DNA from: Orobanche coerulescens
Lineage: Eukaryota; Streptophyta; Magnoliopsida; Lamiales; Orobanchaceae
DNA length: 64,000 nt
Assembly (NCBI GenBank): GCA_033398695.1
Contig: CM065819.1
Span: 7,985,501 to 8,049,500 of the forward strand
Direction of reading: 5' to 3'
The first letter of the stretch is position 1; each line of letters begins with the position of its first letter. The notes beneath the pieces are model-generated. The model saw only the letters and a program-made list of their open reading frames with translations. It was not told where the DNA came from and did not search any database. A program made the translations under genes and the position numbers. Positions 1 through 10,116 of this stretch are shown one piece after another.

Positions 1-545
1 TCCTCTCCAGACAGCGACTCAGGATGCGTGCGGACTTCTCATTGGCTCGCACATCTGGCTGCCAGCAGCAGCCGCGGACTTTAAGGAAACAGTCCCACGT
101 GATGGGACGATCGCCCACCTTATTTTAATATAAGAAACGGCGGTCGCCCGCGATGGACAGGGAGGACCCAACAACCTCTTCTCTTATAAATAGAAGGCCT
201 CGGCAGTGGCCAAAACACAGAAAAAACACGAGTAAAGATAGTGAAATCGATTTACGAGGACATACAGACAGTGAAATTGATTCACGAACACATAAGACAA
301 AAACAGCAAACTATACAGAGAACTCTCCATCTTTGTAACAAGAACTCACAGAGCTTCAACTCTGGTTCTTCCGGCAATCTTCAGCACTCATTAGCTAAGA
401 TAACTAGAGTCTTTACACTCATTGTAATTGTATTCTAACATTAATATCTATACTCACTAGTATTTATATTAATAACATTTCGCGACAGCATTCATGCCCT
501 GGACTAACAACCCCGGCAAATCGTGTGTTATTTACTTTCCCTACG
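1..545 (+). repeat. LTR-like promoter-bearing repeat, copy 1 (left-truncated by window)
   Basis: This stretch is a diverged copy of 1200-1700. Both share a block beginning near GACAGCGAC, a TATAAATAGAAGGC core promoter, a CT-rich leader and the same tail ending in TTTACTTTCCCTACGG. A TATA box followed by a leader and an AT-rich tail is LTR-like. The lineage is unresolved because no primer site or coding domain is attached. Short ORFs in it match nothing known. Confidence 0.55.
185..192 (+). promoter_or_regulatory. TATA box of LTR-like repeat copy 1
   Basis: TATAAATA followed by GAAGGC. The same core occurs at 1396-1403 in the second copy. Confidence 0.5.
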
Positions 546-1199
546 GTTTGGTGAGGTCTATGCATGACATAAGTAGCCAAGCCCTTACATTGTTCACTTT
601 TTCAAAGAAAATGAGTTGGTGTATATTGGTAATTTCTGCACCTCATCAACAGTGAAATCGGACTGTGAACCATTCTGATGTAATTTCTTCTTTATTTTTT
701 CGGTGTTTGGTCCCTCCTCAATTGGGTTTGTAACAATAAGACCATTGTAACTTGCATTATCATCCGATATCTTAATAAGAGGCAAGGGAACTGTTTCATC
801 TTCGGATTTGTTTTTCTCCCATTTCCTAAATCCATCGTGTTGTGTCGTGATTAACACATCTCGACGGCGATCGTCATAGGGGCCGAGCAACCGAGTCAGT
901 GTCAAATGGACCAAGGCAACTTGCTAAGCAAAGATTCCAGACCGAGTTCAGGTACCGAGCGATCGACGTCCGGAGCAACCGCCTCTTGACACCTAGCGAT
1001 CGACTCTGGTGCCCGACCAAGGACGACAGTCCTATGCCACGTATAAGGCCATCGTCCGTCGTATCTACCAAGACCAGATCTCGGAGTAAAGGCCCGCGTG
1101 CAGATCCGGAAATGGCGCCGTAGGGAAAGGCCTTTGACTCCAGCCCATCAATAGCTGTCAACGATAAGGACAAACCTCACCTACCGGCAGACCCGCCGA
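546..1199. other. Spacer between two LTR-like repeats, no recognised gene
   Basis: About 650 bases lie between the two promoter-bearing repeats. The left half is AT-rich with a minus-strand open stretch (594-914) of no recognisable family. The right half (about 870-1190) is GC-rich. I see no retroelement domain. Confidence 0.4.
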
Positions 1200-1700
1200 A
1201 AGGTCCAAAGTGGACCTCCCAAGACAGCGACATAAGGCACATGGTGTCTTCTCACTGGTTCGCACAACTGGCTGTTAGTAGCAACTGCGGATTTTCAGGG
1301 AACCGACCCACGTGCTGAGACGATCGCCCGCTTATTATAATGCGAGAAAGGTGATCGCCCGCTCGGGATCAAGACATCCCAGCTACCTCTTCTCCTATAA
1401 ATAGAAGGCTTTCTGCACTTGGAAAGCTCTCGGCTTTTCTCTTGACTCTGTCTAGGATTTCTCTCTCAGAACCTCTTAACCAAAAGACGGTCGACAAAAA
1501 CGAGAACTCCCTACAGTTCAAGAACTCACAAAGCAGCACTCAAGAGCTAGATAACTAGGGTCTTTACACTCATTTTAATTGTACTCTTACATTAATATCT
1601 GTACTCCCAAAGTATTCATACTAATAACATCTCACGAGAGCATTCAATCTCGGGACTAACAACCCTGGCAAATCGTGTGTTATTTACTTTCCCTACGGAT
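1200..1700 (+). repeat. LTR-like promoter-bearing repeat, copy 2
   Basis: Homologous to bases 1-545 in the same orientation, with the TATA box at 1396-1403 and the same terminal block through TTTCCCTACGG. The two copies could be LTRs of a heavily deleted element or a tandem remnant. After 1700 the copies diverge completely. Confidence 0.55.
1396..1403 (+). promoter_or_regulatory. TATA box of LTR-like repeat copy 2
   Basis: TATAAATA in the same context (followed by GAAGGC) as at 185-192. Confidence 0.5.
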
Positions 1701-1769
1701 GTGCTCTCGCATTTGTTTGTTACTCGACCATTCCAGCAATATCATCTCCGGTTAATATTTTAGGTAACA

Positions 1770-2335
1770 ACAGTGCGCAATACTAATGCTCGGGTGATAA
1801 GCTGTAACCGCTTAATCATAGCCTTAGCAAGGCCATTCTGCGAATGAACATGGGGGCGGGATGTTCAACTTCAATCCCATCGACATGCAATAGTCGTCAA
1901 AGGACTTTGATGTAAACTCACTAGCGTTATCCAATCTTAATGACGAGATTTGAAAGTCGGGGTGGTTAGTCCGTAACTTGATGATTTGTGCTAGGGGTTT
2001 AGCAAATGAAGCATTTCTTGTGGATAGCAGAGCGACGTGCGACCATCACGTCGATGAATCAACCAGAACCATAAAGTATCTGAATGGTCCGCACTATGGT
2101 TGAATAGGTCCACAAATGTCCCCTTGAATTCTTTGTAAGAAGCGAATATTTTGTGTTGAGTCTTTAGCAAAGGATGGAGAAGGTATCAACTTTGCTAGTG
2201 AACAGGCTTTACAAAATGATCTATGGGCACTGGAAATTGCCACGGAAGCCTCGGGATTTACAAAAGATGCACCGTCAACCTCATCACGGCGTACGATCTT
2301 CAATCCCGGTGATACGGTATCAGACTCACTCACAT
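1770..2335 (-). pseudogene. Ty1/copia integrase fragment
   Basis: Read on the minus strand from about 2335 down, this encodes the end of the GAG-pre-integrase zinc region (CKACSLAK) followed by the start of the integrase core (FLQRIQGDICGPI, with the first catalytic Asp). After an in-frame stop the core continues through a recognisable stretch around the second catalytic Asp (RLDNASEFTS). These motifs are typical of plant Ty1/copia integrase. Several stops and frame shifts show it is dead. It is a fragment of an older copia element into which element E appears to have inserted at 2360. Confidence 0.8.
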
Positions 2336-2572
2336 CAATGCCGATATCGAGTGGTCCTTTGATTAGTGCATAATTGATCTAAAATTCATATACAAAATAT
2401 TCCTTTTTTCCGGTACTGATTTGTGATTAAAAATACATATTTTACAGATATGTCCAAATATGAGCTAAAAATGGTTATTTTACAGATTACTGACATGAAG
2501 CATAAAAAAGGACGGAAAACAAGATCAAATCCAACGACGGGAATTTTTCAAGGCAAAACGACCATACAACAC

Positions 2573-2944
2573 GGCGCAAAAAGGACCGTGTTATGTAGGC
2601 CGTTTCACATACGGCGCAACAAGGGCCGTGTCTTGGGCCGTTTCACACACGGCCGGCATTTAGCGCCGTGTCCTCGCGCGTATTCCGTAAGAGACCGAGT
2701 CATCACAAAACGGCGCACAACACGGGGCAAACTGGGCCGTTTTTTATCGCCGTTTTTCAGCAGATGCCATGCAAAAATATTCCACTTTTGACCATCTTTT
2801 GAACTCAACCACAAGATATTTTTATGGTCAAAAGTCTGAAAAATCAAAGACATGGGTGAAGTGTGAACAAAGAATTAATCAAGATACTACAATAGATATT
2901 TTGAATTAAATAATCAATTGTATTCTTGAAAATCACCTATAAAA
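2573..2944 (+). promoter_or_regulatory. Element E U3: inverted ACGGC/GCCGT cluster and TATA box
   Basis: Between 2573 and 2753 the motif ACGGC and its complement GCCGT recur many times in both orientations, including ACACGGCC and GCCGTGTC. TATAAAA follows at 2938-2944. The same arrangement is present in the 3' LTR (20536-20716, TATAAAA at 20901-20907). Confidence 0.55.
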
Positions 2945-3055
2945 GGACACCTTCATCCATTGCAAAATCATCCTCCTCTTCTTGCAAAGAAACACTCCTC
3001 ATTTTAGCAAGATATTATCCTTAGAACTCTCAATTTTAGTTTGTATTTCATTTTT

Positions 3056-3316
3056 GTGAGAATCAATTTTTTAATACCAAACCATAAAATTGATAAGTTA
3101 TATATCCTCATTCATAAGAGTGTAAGTTATTCATAACATTTTGCTTAAAAAGACTAAAATATCCTCCAAAAAGGTGTTGATGTTGACTTTCCTTTTTTAC
3201 CTTTTAGTGATAGATTTAAGGGTATTAATGTCTTTTGGTATCAAAAACTTATACTCTTATGAATGAGGATATATAACTTGTTACTTTTATGGTTTGGTAT
3301 TATAAAAGATAGAACC
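3056..3316. mobile_element. MITE (Mutator-like) inside E's 5' LTR
   Basis: A 261-base insertion is present in the 5' LTR but missing in the 3' LTR, where the flanks join directly. It is bounded by direct 10-base copies TTTCATTTTT (3046-3055 and 3317-3326). Long inverted arms of about 55 bases contain AATACCAAACCATAAAA and a TATATCCTCATTCATAAGAG block, with the complement at the other end. A target duplication near 10 bases suggests Mutator-like origin. It encodes nothing. Confidence 0.8.
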
Positions 3317-3682
3317 TTTCATTTTTTGGTTTGAAGTTTTTCTTTCATTTAGTTTGTAATTGAAAAGTGCTTGATCAATAAGCACTTAGTATTTTACTTA
3401 GTGTTTTACTTTCAGTTTTTGTAAGCTTGTAACCTTTAAACAAATTTGAAGTTATATTTTGAAGTTTGTTTCTTGCACTTTGATTCATCATATTCAAGTA
3501 AGTTTTATCTATTGTCATTAAGTTCTAGTAATTAAAAGTTTCTATATATATTATATATATCAATTATTTCTATTATAATTTTAGTTTGTATAAACCAGTG
3601 AGTAGCTAATCTTTCTTCCTAGGGGAAGGGGAATTTCTATTAGGTTATATATTGAGTATTTGATTGATTTACACTATTTTTA

Positions 3683-4130
3683 GGACTAATTGGTTTAAAT
3701 AGAGATTGATCATATCCTATTTTTACTAATGAAACCTTCTTGATTGATTGTTGAGTGAATTGGAAACATATCTTTTTAATCTATCAAATGTTAATCTTGT
3801 TATCAAGATCTTAAGATTGCGAAAGTGGTTAAGACACCTTTGAATACGAAAGTTATGAGGTGGAAAGTTGATTACTCGATGAACAATCGTTTATCCTAAA
3901 AATAGTCAAGTTAAAGAAATGAAAGGACTAATTGGTTTAAATAGAGATTGATCATATCTTATTTCTACTAGTGAAACCTCCTTGATTAATTGTTAAGTAT
4001 ATTGGAAACACATCTTTTCAATCTATCAAGTGTTAATCTTGTTATCAACATCTTAAAAAAGCAAAAGTGATTAAGACATCTTTGAATACGAAAGTTATGA
4101 GGTGAAAAGTTGATTACTCGATAAATATTC
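3683..4130 (+). repeat. Direct duplication of a 241-base unit in E's LTR
   Basis: The unit starting GGACTAATTGGTTTAAATAG at 3683 recurs at 3924 with small differences (for example TATGAGGTGGAAAG versus TATGAGGTGAAAAG). Confidence 0.8.
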
Positions 4131-4254
4131 ATTTTTCTTTTATATCCATATAAATCAATTCCTATACTTAATTAAATACCTAATTTAATGAACCCGTAAT
4201 CCCCTAGATTTTATAAATTCCCAACTCATTTTAATTCTATTCATTTTCACTAGT

Positions 4255-4445
4255 TAAAAATAGTCTACTATAAATAGTCTAGTTAAAAATAGTCTACTAT
4301 AAATAGTCTAGTTAAAAATAGTCTTAATATAAATAGTCTAGTTAAAAATAGTCTTAATATAAATAGTCTAATATAAAAATAGTCTCATTAAAAATAGTCT
4401 AGTATAAATAGCCTTAATAAAAATAGTTTAAATAAAAAATAGTGC
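4255..4445 (+). repeat. AT-rich short tandem array in E's LTR
   Basis: Degenerate repeats of about 27 bases are built on AAAAATAGTCTA and ATAAATAGTCTAGTT, roughly seven units. Confidence 0.75.
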
Positions 4446-4668
4446 ATTTTAATTTAGTTAATATTTAAAAATCCCAAAAAATCTATTTTAAAATATTTTA
4501 GTATTTATTTCTCGCAATCTATACAGAATATTATACGAAGCCCTGCTGAGCAATCCTCGAGAGAAAAGACCTTGGTAGAACTTACCACAAACTACTTCTA
4601 CCTCGTATATATTTGCGAGCGACTCAAAAACTCCTATTTTTAGGATAAATTTTTTACCGATCAAATTT

Positions 4669-4686
4669 TGGCGCCGTTGCCGGGGA
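4669..4686 (+). promoter_or_regulatory. Element E primer-binding site (tRNA-Asp)
   Basis: TGGCGCCGTTGCCGGGGA lies five bases after the LTR end. It is complementary to the 3' end of plant tRNA-Asp(GTC) including CCA, the primer used by Tat/Athila-type Ty3/gypsy elements. Confidence 0.9.
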
Positions 4687-4891
4687 TTGTTTTAGGCCAA
4701 ATATAATTTTTTTGTATACTTTTGTTTATATCTTGTTATTTTACCTTACTTTATTTCTGCATATTTTATTCTTCTGTCCGGTCAAGTGGCGGATAACGGT
4801 ACTCCGTGACTATCAAAGTCGGATTTTTCAGTTTCCCACAACAACTGATATTTGTAGATATTTTCTTCAATTATTTTCATTTTTTTTTATC

Positions 4892-5437
4892 ATGGAAGAA
4901 ACATTGTATAAAATTGAAAAAAGATTTCCCTTTCTAAGCAAAAATGTAATTTTAAAGATTTACAAGACAAGGCTTCAAAGGATGAGGTTGCTTATGAATA
5001 AAAGCATACCTTTTGACATAAGATTCATTATCGAAGCCAAAGTAAGATTAGAAGGTGAATTCACAGAAACACCGACTAGATTTTTACCAGGGCTTGGAAA
5101 AAGTTCATATGCCAAGAAACGACGAGCAAAGATAATAGCCATTTGCTATAAATGTGCTAGATGGAACTGTAATTTAAAATGTCGATCTTTAGGAATTCCA
5201 TCTACAAACAGAGAAGATAAAATTCAGTTCATTAAGGATGGTCTGAATAAAGAGAATTTAGATAATATCGAAATTTCTCTTGACACGCATCCTAGTGGAC
5301 TCGTACATTACGGAATTCGATGTTTGTGGAATAAATTCAAACCAGAATATGAACAACGTCTTTGGAATCTGACGTTAAAAGACCCTGTTTGCCAATTTGT
5401 AAGAAAATTGGATGGGAAGCTTCTCCCCGACTCATAG
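4892..5437 (+). CDS. Unrecognised ORF at the gag position of element E
   Basis: An intact reading frame of about 181 residues follows the tRNA-Asp primer site. I chose ATG 4892 (MEETLYKIEKRF) because the upstream in-frame extension back to 4712 is a hydrophobic, T-rich leader unlike the rest. The protein is basic and aromatic-rich. It has a cysteine cluster (CYKCARWNCNLKC, a CX2CX4CX3C spacing) near residue 88, which resembles but does not match a retroviral CCHC knuckle. I see no capsid-like gag domain, protease or polymerase motif. It sits where gag is expected and about 300 bases upstream of the LOG-like gene. It could be a captured host ORF or an element-specific protein. Function unknown. 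Confidence 0.5.
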   Translation: MEETLYKIEKRFPFLSKNVILKIYKTRLQRMRLLMNKSIPFDIRFIIEAKVRLEGEFTETPTRFLPGLGKSSYAKKRRAKIIAICYKCARWNCNLKCRSLGIPSTNREDKIQFIKDGLNKENLDNIEISLDTHPSGLVHYGIRCLWNKFKPEYEQRLWNLTLKDPVCQFVRKLDGKLLPDS

Positions 5438-5658
5438 AAGGTGTTTAAGCCGTTTCTGAACGTAAAATCAGAGGAAGATGTGAGCCACAATCACAACTAC
5501 TGTACATACACGTGAGTATCTTTTATTTTTGTCGTATGGTGAGATTTTCTGAATAAAAAATGTGATACACGATAAATGCATTCATTATTCTATTGAGTAG
5601 TTGAAGCGCAATCAACGCAATCACAAACTTGTTAAACAATTTTTCCTCAATTCTCTTC

Positions 5659-5666
5659 TATAAATA
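5659..5666 (+). promoter_or_regulatory. TATA box upstream of the LOG-like gene
   Basis: TATAAATA lies 80 bases before the LOG-like ATG (5746), followed by a CT-rich leader typical of plant 5' UTRs. It suggests the gene was captured with, or acquired, its own promoter. Confidence 0.45.
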
Positions 5667-5745
5667 AACATTGTGCTTATTTCTTTTATTCATCCCTCAA
5701 ACTTGTACTTCTCTTTTTTCCTCTCAAATAAATTTCTTTTCAAAA

Positions 5746-6401
5746 ATGGAATCATCATCTTCCACAAAAAGATTTAACTGAGTCTGCATTTTTGGTGGAG
5801 CTAGTTATGGAAAAGAGGCATGCTTTACTGAAGCAGCCCACAACTTGGGTCGTACTTTAGGAGAAAAATGCATTCATGTAGTTTACGGAGGAGGAAGTCT
5901 AGGATTAATGGGACGAGCTGCTGCTTCGGCCTATATGGAAGGAGTAAGAGTGTTGGAATAATTCCAAAACCTCTGGCTGAAAGTAAAATCACTGGGGCAA
6001 CTATTGGAGATGAGTTTAGATCTGTAAATATGCAAGATCGCATAACTCACATGATAAATAATTCTGGCGCCTTTATCACCCTTCCAGGTGGTTTTGGCAC
6101 CCTTGAGGAACTTTTTCATGTGGTTACCAGAGCCCAGCTAAATGTTCATAAAAAACCAATAGGTCTGCTTAATGTCAATGGTTTCTTTGATGGTTTACTA
6201 TCTTTCATCGACTACTCTGCTGAAAAAAGTTTTATTTCCGAGCGTGCTAAACGAATCATAGTTGTTGCAACAACACCAGAAGAGCTAATAAAAAAACTCA
6301 TTGAATTTGTTCCTCAACCAGATCCAGCTCTAGCTAATATTGTCTGGATGGAAGATATCACCGTGAGAAAACGAAAAGTGGATTCATTCCTCTCCCTTTG
6401 A
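5746..6401 (+). pseudogene. LOG: LOG-like cytokinin riboside monophosphate phosphoribohydrolase, broken, inside element E
   Basis: LOG enzymes release active cytokinin bases from riboside 5'-monophosphates. The sequence covers almost the whole family length (about 218 codons). It starts MESSSSTKRFN, has the nucleotide-binding motif YGGGSLGLMG, then IIPKPLAESKITG, the diagnostic PGGFGTLEE motif (6084-6110, PGGxGTxxE class), KPIGLLNVNGFFDGLLSFID and a basic tail VRKRKVDS. Two lesions break it: a TGA at codon 12 (5779-5781) and a one-base deletion near 5956 between the GLMG and IIPKP motifs. No introns are seen, whereas plant LOG genes as I know them have several, so it is likely a retro-processed copy. 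It lies between E's primer site and purine tract in sense orientation. Downstream of the frameshift the frame is fully open. Confidence 0.88.
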
Positions 6402-6817
6402 TACCCCATATCAGACCTCTTGTTATTTTTACTTTCTGTCGTGTGTAAAAATCGTGCTAAATGATGGCAGCTTAAGGAGTTTCTTTTTTATCTATTGACG
6501 TGCATCTATTCGCGATTTATGTATTGTTATTTTTATTGCCGTAATTTTTTCTTTTTTGTTTTTAATAAAAGCATTGATGGCAGCGTAAGGCGACTCTTCG
6601 GACTTTCCTGAAGCGCATCTTAAAAATTGTGTTATACTTCCGGGTATATTTTTTTGTTGTTGTTGTTTGCCTCGTATATTTTTTCATGCAGATCCAAAAA
6701 GGCATAGCTCAAGCATCAATTTTCATAACAGGGAGTATTTTTTTTCTCTTGCTTTTTATTATTATTTTTTTTAAAACTGAGGACAATTTCTTTTTCAAGT
6801 TTGGGGGTGGTGTGTTT
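6402..6817 (+). other. Non-coding part of E after the LOG-like gene
   Basis: T-rich sequence with no recognised gene. A purine-rich CAAGTTTGGGGGTGGTG near 6796-6812 resembles the polypurine tracts of Tat/Athila-type elements and may be a secondary tract. Confidence 0.4.
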
Positions 6818-6897
6818 TGACTCTTTTGGTGTGTTTAGCTTTGATTATTGTGGTGTGTTTTGATTATTTTTTTTATTTGGCTTTAATTTTTTTAATG

Positions 6898-6934
<37 letters not shown>

Positions 6935-7034
6935 TGACTCTTTTGGTGTGTTTAGCTTTGATTATTGTGGTGTGTTTTGATTATTTTTTTTATTTGGCTT
7001 TAATTTTTTTTAATGTATATATATATATATATAT
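6818..7034 (+). repeat. Two-copy direct repeat with TA microsatellites
   Basis: A unit starting TGACTCTTTTGGTGTGTTTAG at about 6818 recurs at 6934. Each copy ends in a TATATA run. Confidence 0.85.
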
Positions 7035-7342
7035 TGTTTATTTGTGAGATTTCTAGATCTGGCTATAACACCAATAAGTTAGCTATATACAAGTTTCAAA
7101 ATTCGTTTTAACCGGTAAAAAAAAATTGTATATTCCAGAATTTTTGGGCCTTAATCTATCTTTCAAAACCTTGTAATTATCATTTAAAATCGAGTCATTC
7201 GTTACCTTGAGAAAAGAAGAATCAGTCGGTTGATGAAAATAAACTGAAATTTACTTAATTTGAGGAGTTTTTGATTTTTCATGCTTATCTAATAAACGAT
7301 TTTTCTGCAAAAATTCTATATCACCTAAAAAGACTAAAAAAA

Positions 7343-7628
7343 GAAGATGGAGAATGTGTTGGTAAACAGAGCTACACGTTAGCAAATAACGGTGTGAAAG
7401 TTATTACCTAAAAAAAAGAGATGGAAAATGTGTTGGTAAAAAAAGCTACACGTTAGCAAATAACGGTGTGAAAGCTATTACCTAAAAAAAGAGATGGATA
7501 ATGTGTTGGTGAAAAGAGTTACACGTTAGCAAATAACGGTGTGAAAGCTATCACCTAAAAAAAAGATGGAAAATGTGTTGGTGAAAAGAGCTACACGTTA
7601 GCAAATAACGGTGTGAAAGCTATCACCT
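7343..7628 (+). repeat. Four-copy tandem repeat of about 72 bases in E
   Basis: Units contain GATGGAAAATGTGTTGGT, then CTACACGTTAGCAAATAACG and GTGTGAAAGCTAT, ending ACCTAAAAAA. Four near-identical copies start near 7343, 7420, 7493 and 7565. Non-coding. Confidence 0.85.
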
Positions 7629-8056
7629 ACTACTTCGAGTTATTAAGTCTATAAAAGGGATGTAGATTATGAGCAGATTTGACTTAATTAGTGGCTGATT
7701 TTCAATACACTCAATTTCGTGAACAATCACAATATTTGATGACGCCGGTGAAATTCTTCTTCATATTGAGTCGAAAAATAAACGAGTGATCGAGAGCAAC
7801 CTTTAAAGGGACTCGTGTGTGTCATGAGTGGGAAAGAAATAATCAATCTTTTGAAGGGTAACCTTGCATTTTGGAATTATAAAAAATAAAACCGTGTTTT
7901 AACTTCAAAAATTATTTGTAGATTTATTTTGAATCTTGATTCATTTATATCTACCGTATAGAGCTGGTTGTTGTGTAGATGGCATTTTGATATCTTTTTC
8001 TCTTTATATATATATAAGTATTGTTCTTAATTTGTCTATATATTATTTTAATTTGT
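7629..8056 (+). other. Non-coding 3' part of E's interior, left of insertion F
   Basis: AT-rich sequence without a recognised ORF. It ends in the TTTGT target copy (8052-8056) of element F and resumes at 20228. Confidence 0.5.
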
Positions 8057-9186
8057 TGTTGGCCACTTAAGTATACTGGATACAGTTTGGAAAAGGAGTT
8101 TAAACAACAAACTGTATGGAATCTAAATCTGAGTGCGTAGCGGAAGTCTTGGATACAGTTAGTTGCCGTGGATACAGCAACAGAGTACTTGGTGTATACT
8201 TAATATATCACAGTTATTTCAAACGAGAAAAGTGAAGGTAAATGACACAGTAATTTAAGTGGTTCGAGGTAAACCCCTCTACGTCCACTGGTCCTCCACA
8301 CAGGAGTAAAAAGTTTATTAAATAATTACTGCGTACACAACTACGTAATTATAAACAAACCTATCCTTGTATCGTTCACACAGATTGATACAAAGAATAT
8401 CACTTTCAACCTTTCACACAGATTGGTTAAAGCTTCCTTCTTGACTAGCTTCTTCACACACAGTTCCAAAGCTTCGTTCTTATTCGTCCCACACAGTCGA
8501 ATAACTTATTGAGTTCACACGAGCTCGGTTTTACACGAGGTAAAAGGTTAGGTAACCTGTAAGAACTGACTTTGAATATCAAGATCTGATGATAGCTGTT
8601 CTTGATGTTTGAGCACTGTATATCTCTTTCGTTTTAACTTGCAGTTTGCTCTGGAGATATGTTTGCTCAGATGATAACTTTGATAGCTTTTAGAGTTATA
8701 TTACTTGGGGTATCTGATCTTCAATGTCTTCAAGGATATATATAGCCTCTGAAGAAAGTATCCGTTGAGATGTCCGTTTGAATAAGATTTCCTTCAACGG
8801 GAATATGACATGATCCGGATTTCAGGGATTACGAAGATCGAAGGCGACGATATTTAAATACTTTATCCTTGAGTATTTAAATACTTCTTTGTTCAACGGA
8901 ACTTGACTTGTGTTCTTTCTTGTCCTTTTGTACTGTATGGAGAATGAGTATTTAGGATGTCGAGACAGTTTCCATACTTGATCTTTTCACAAGTCTTCAA
9001 GGCATCTTGTGAGCTTCACTTATGCCGATTCAAGAGTCTTGATACATGATAAATCCTTGAATCCTCGATCTGATTTTCCTTTCTTGTATTTGGCATATAT
9101 GTCAAAACCTTCTCAATAACAAATAACAATCGATACAGGATCGGGTATCCCATTGAATCGATACAGGGTGTTTGTTTTTCCTAACA
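8057..9186 (-). repeat. Element F 3' LTR
   Basis: 1130 bases, TGTTGGCCACTTAAG to CCTAACA, matching 19095-20222. Many differences between the two copies lie at CAG/CTG sites. Confidence 0.95.
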
Positions 9187-9200
9187 ATTTCCCCCTTTTT
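9187..9200 (-). promoter_or_regulatory. Element F polypurine tract
   Basis: On the minus strand AAAAAGGGGGAAAT directly precedes the 3' LTR. Confidence 0.8.
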
Positions 9201-9678
9201 GACAATTTGCCAAGTCTTAACTTAAACTCTTCGAGTCTTCTTGATGATGCCAAAACCTTCTTCATGAAGCGTTCTTCTTTCGATGACTTCTGGCAGATTT
9301 TCTTGGTCTTTTGTCAATAGGTCTGACTTAGTGACTTTAGTCTACAATAATGAACTGCTCGCAGGCACGTTCGATACAGTTTGAGATTTATTACAACTTA
9401 AGCCTATGACTGGCGCGCAGGCACAATCTTACAATGTATTCTAAGTTTACAACTGAAACTATGAACTGTTCGTAGACTAGTTCGTACAGCTTTAATTTTT
9501 CAATCAAGTTTATCTATCTGAGATTCCTATCAAACAATTTAAGTAATCATACACAGTAGATTACGAGTTGTAATCTTTCAAGACAAACAAACTGTTTTAT
9601 TGATATTCAAAAAGATTGAGTACAAAGTTTGTGTCGAATAGAAATTACAAAAACAATAATAATATAAATTTCAGCTCT
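9201..9678 (-). other. Element F 3' untranslated region
   Basis: No ORF is recognised. Short imperfect repeats around GCAGGCAC and TACAGTTT occur between the last accessory ORF and the purine tract. Confidence 0.4.
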
Positions 9679-10116
9679 TTATCTTTGATCCGCATGCCTC
9701 CAAGGTCTCCTTCCTGGCTCATTCTCGGTGCCGCGCCACCAGTTTTGAAGTGAATCATTGCCTCGTTCTTGGTAAATTGCTCTTCCTTCATAAGAACGAT
9801 CAAAGGCAAGTATCCAATCCTCTGGATGGGTGACCCGATCTCCTCTTCTATGTTTTGATTTCATTTCGATTTGGAGAGGGAGCTTACCTTCTTCTAGCAT
9901 CTTTGAAAATTTGTCTGCCGCTTCCGCCAATGTCTTATAATTTTTGAAGATGGCGGATTCCCTGATGAGTCTGACAAAATATCTCATCAGTTCATTCTTC
10001 CTCCAGTGCTTCACTTCTTCGGCGGTTGGGTTGCGGTTGGTTGTGACGTATTTCGAAGGTCTTTGAACAAGATTTTGCCAAGGGACATTTGGGTCATGGA
10101 ATTCAGTGCTGAGCAC
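9679..10116 (-). CDS. Element F accessory ORF, 3'-most segment, unknown function
   Basis: A 145-residue frame starting MLSTEFHDPNVPWQNLVQRP and ending in basic residues (RRPWRHADQR). It is charged and Trp-rich with no membrane segment or signal peptide. It lies 90 bases after the 527-residue frame in another frame. It may be its continuation after a frameshift rather than a separate protein. I recognise no domain. Confidence 0.5.
   Translation of the reverse strand: MLSTEFHDPNVPWQNLVQRPSKYVTTNRNPTAEEVKHWRKNELMRYFVRLIRESAIFKNYKTLAEAADKFSKMLEEGKLPLQIEMKSKHRRGDRVTHPEDWILAFDRSYEGRAIYQERGNDSLQNWWRGTENEPGRRPWRHADQR

Larger units (their letters stand above)
2360..4663 (+). repeat. Element E 5' LTR
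   Basis: It begins TGATTAGTGCATAATTG and ends GATCA just before the primer site. The first part repeats at 20314-21090 and the next part at 63741-64000. It carries a MITE (3056-3316) that is absent from the 3' copy, a duplicated 241-base unit and an AT-rich short tandem array. Confidence 0.9.

Noticed and set aside
594..1173. Minus-strand open frames of about 100 residues
   Set aside because: No recognisable domain, overlapping frames in a spacer; cannot be supported as genes.
4669..4686. tRNA-like sequence at LTR edges
   Set aside because: Only 12-18 bases complementary to tRNA 3' ends; these are primer sites, not tRNA genes.
5746..6401. LOG-like sequence as a functional host gene
   Set aside because: Early stop, a frameshift and placement inside an LTR element argue for a broken cargo copy. 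The lesions are not at CAG/CTG sites, so they are less likely to be artefacts.
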